From Dermatophagoides farinae (Eukaryota; Arthropoda; Arachnida; Sarcoptiformes; Pyroglyphidae), in the NCBI RefSeq assembly GCF_024713945.1, contig NC_134684.1, forward strand, positions 3,081,001 through 3,145,000: DNA of 64,000 bases. Direction: 5' to 3'. The stretch's first letter is position 1, and each line of letters opens with the position of its first letter. The notes under the pieces were generated by a model. The model made no database searches and was not told the DNA's origin. It saw nothing but the letters and a program-made list of their open reading frames with translations. Position numbers and translations under genes: made by a program. Shown piece after piece: positions 61,401-64,000 of the stretch.

Positions 61401-64000
61401 ATTTCGTTCAAATGGCCATCAGGCACGAAGAACAGAAAAAAATATAGTCAAAGTAAAAAATGTAGAACAAAAACAAATAGAGAAAGAGAGAGAAAGAAGA
61501 TTAGATCATCATTTTCCAATTTCTTGTTTGGTTATTCTGCTATATTGTTGTTACATTCTATAAAGCAATAAGAATTTTGAAAACGAAATAGAAAAATGGT
61601 AACTTTTATCGTTTAGCAGCTTAAACGAGGAGAGAAATTATCATTATAATGATGATGATGATGATGATGATTATAGTTTGGTCTATGCTCATATTAGAAA
61701 TAGATCGATCATTATTATGATCCAATATATATCGATTATTACGACTTTAGGAGCTAAACAGAATGTAAGTATAAATGTAGAAAGAAAAAACGATCAAAGA
61801 AGTTCGATCTAGGAAAAGAAAAAAAAATTGTTTGTAATTTTCAATACTAATCAACTGTGTATCTGTGTGTGTGTGTGTCTTTTTTTTTATCCAGGGCGTC
61901 ATTGATAATGATGATTATGATGATCGTTTACATTTCTGGTTTTTTTTTCTCCATTTCAATTCGCATTCTTATTCTTGCTCCTACCACATACCCCTCAATC
62001 CAAAAAAAAAATGGCTGAATTATTTTTCTCGTCTCAAGCCATAACCATTTTCGAGGATACTTCAATATCAAAAGATGAAGAAAAACATCATTTGACAGTT
62101 ACAATCATAATCATCATCATCATCATCATTGCCATAATCACTCCTCATCAACAGAAAGAATAAAAACCGGATGGTTCATTTTTGGTCATTAAAGTTTCTT
62201 GTTTCTTGGTAAGATCAGTGTTAAAAAAAACATTCTATTTAGAACAACAAAATTCATTTTACAAGTTTCAATACTAAGAAATGATCGTTTTCATCTAATT
62301 TTTTTTTCTCATTCTTTCATTTTCAATGTCTTTACAAATGAAACAAAAATAATGCTATGGCTGTGCAATTTTTTTTTAAAAATTGGTACTTGATTCATTC
62401 AATTCTTAATTTGGTCTTATTACACGGCTAATTTAATTTTGTTAAAAATTACTTGAAACACATAACATTGGTAGAAGATAATGTTGTTGTGAATGAATTT
62501 TGTCTGTGTGTGTGTGTGTATGTGTGAGAAAGAGAAAATGGAGATAATTCTTTCCACCAACATCATCATCATCAATGAACACATAATTTCCAACATTTTT
62601 ACAGCCTGAATTTTCTAAAGAAAATTCACTTTTTTTTCAAAGAAAATTAGTGTCGAAACAAAAACGTTTTCGTGTTCCATTCACGCAAACACGCACACAC
62701 ACACACTGAGTAAAGAACAAAGAATCTTGAACAACAATTCTTTGACTTTGTTTGGCCCATATTCATTCCTTTATTCATTCAATGATTTCTTGTCACAATT
62801 GTTCCATGAATCTATTCTCATTTCTATTTGCAATATTCACATATATTCATCTGATTGATTCTGATAAAAATTTTCTCTTTCTCTCTCTCTCTTTTTCTAT
62901 TTTTATGTTTATGTACATTTTCTGGAACATTACCAATGAACAACAAAACAAAACACAGTTGATTTCAAAGAAATGGGCAAAATAATGGGATGTAACGAAT
63001 GAATGAATGCATCGATGCGTTGATATGCGTTTATTTTTTCCTTTAGTTGAAAGGAAATGGGGCAAGAAATATTTTTTCTTTTTTTTTGGTAAAAAAAAAT
63101 TAAATTCATCTCAATGATCTCAACTTGCCCAAACAATTTAATATTCATTTTAATATTTTTGGCCTAAAATTTATCGTTTTTTTTCTCGTTGAATTCGCAA
63201 TTATTCTTATCATCATCATCATCATCGTGATGATCGAATTTGCTTCAGGTTAGATTCGATTCTTGATTCCTACATTCATGATCAATATTGATGAATTGTA
63301 ATTCGTAGTTTTTCTTTCAATCTATTTATATAATGACGTTGTTGGTACATACAACACTGAAAGATAATTCAATCAATAATCAATTGATTATTAATCAATA
63401 AATATGATTGTGTTCACTACACACACACACGCACGACACAAACATGACAAACTTCCAATTGATTACAGATATCGAGTGAATGTCATTGTAATTAGTGAAA
63501 ATTTTCGTTTGTTTTGTTTTGGTTTGGTATCTGCGGAAATTCTTTATTCTACAAATTTTCCAGTGAAAAAAATTCTTAAATATTTCGACGATTAGATTAA
63601 GAAAACAGTGAAAGCAAAAGAAAGAAAAAAATTCTTATTGATAATGATGCTGGAACCACCCAATAGGGTGTCCAATAAAATAAGTGATGGCCACAAGAAA
63701 AAAAAATGATGAAAATGATAATAAATTAAATTATCGGTTTTCAGACCAATGAAAACAGTTATATATTCTGAACGGAAACTATAGAAATGTTCCGGACGAT
63801 TCTGATCATTTTTTTTTTACTATTATTCTCTTTTTTTTCCAAGAAACAATATAACATATTTATAGATAAAATCATCATCGTCATTTAAAATTCTGGAACT
63901 AACCTGCCTGTATATCGTTATGATTCCATAAGAACTATAGTTTCTCACCAACCAACCAACCAACCAACAACAATGTTGGCCTGTCTGTATTTTTTTTTTA
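55426..64000. other. Intergenic, microsatellite-rich, no recognised gene
   Basis: TCA/TGA, TTG/CAA, TG/CA and homopolymer repeats throughout. Frames are short and repeat-biased. Features seen: an AGAATC hexamer repeat near 55864-55894, an 18-nt palindrome AATAATCAATTGATTATT at 63375-63392, and an AACC tetranucleotide run near the end. Confidence 0.55.
60773..60794 (+). other. Possible 22-nt micro-exon
   Basis: The 22-nt stretch is preceded by a good acceptor (TTTAATTTGATTTACAG) and followed by a good donor (GTATGT). Another GTAAGT donor lies at 60571. No flanking coding exon could be identified, so chance is the likelier explanation. Confidence 0.12.

Overview
The window reads as nuclear DNA from a small arthropod genome. 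I infer a chelicerate, most likely an acariform (astigmatid, dust-mite-like) mite. The grounds are strong AT-richness, a very high density of short microsatellites (TCA/TGA, CAA/TTG, CA/TG, GA, poly-A/T), small introns in one gene, and a Dscam-family gene whose domain order is of a shortened type. The order assignment is inference. No bacterial operons, tRNA or rRNA genes, CRISPR arrays or recognisable transposons were seen.

Two protein-coding genes can be supported. (1) 5865-7822, minus strand: Cdk8, the Mediator-associated cyclin-dependent kinase, complete in 6 exons with five introns of 60-67 nt, encoding 545 aa. Catalytic residues fall at the same numbers as I recall for human CDK8 (K52, E66, D151, D173), followed by a long low-complexity Gln/His/Gly/Ala tail. 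(2) 22668-54601 (possibly to 54977), plus strand: a Dscam-family cell-adhesion receptor. I reconstructed 12 coding exons whose splice phases all agree. They encode about 2432 aa: an N-terminal hydrophobic segment, nine Ig domains, four fibronectin III domains, one transmembrane helix and a cytoplasmic tail. The FnIII domains correspond to Fn1, Fn2, Fn5 and Fn6 of classical Dscam. Fn3, Fn4 and Ig10 are missing and the intron at that place is only 155 nt. No arrays of alternative cassette exons were found. The last exon shows a frame change in an ACA/CAA repeat, so the true C-terminus is uncertain.

Layout: 1-5864 is microsatellite-rich DNA without a recognised gene; 5865-7822 is Cdk8; 7823-22667 is a divergent intergenic region of about 14.8 kb, presumably holding both promoters and any Dscam 5' UTR; 22668-54977 is Dscam with long introns 1, 2, 3 and 5; 54978-64000 is the Dscam 3' UTR and then repeat-rich DNA without a recognised gene.

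The genes have unrelated jobs (transcription control; cell-surface recognition) and are simply neighbours. The most noteworthy signals are the shortened Dscam architecture, its Ser/Asn/Gln tract-filled ectodomain, the exon 12 frame break, an acceptor site separated from its pyrimidine tract by an AAC repeat, and a few non-repetitive or GC-richer islands with inverted repeats whose role I cannot identify. I did not find clear evidence of an undescribed system.
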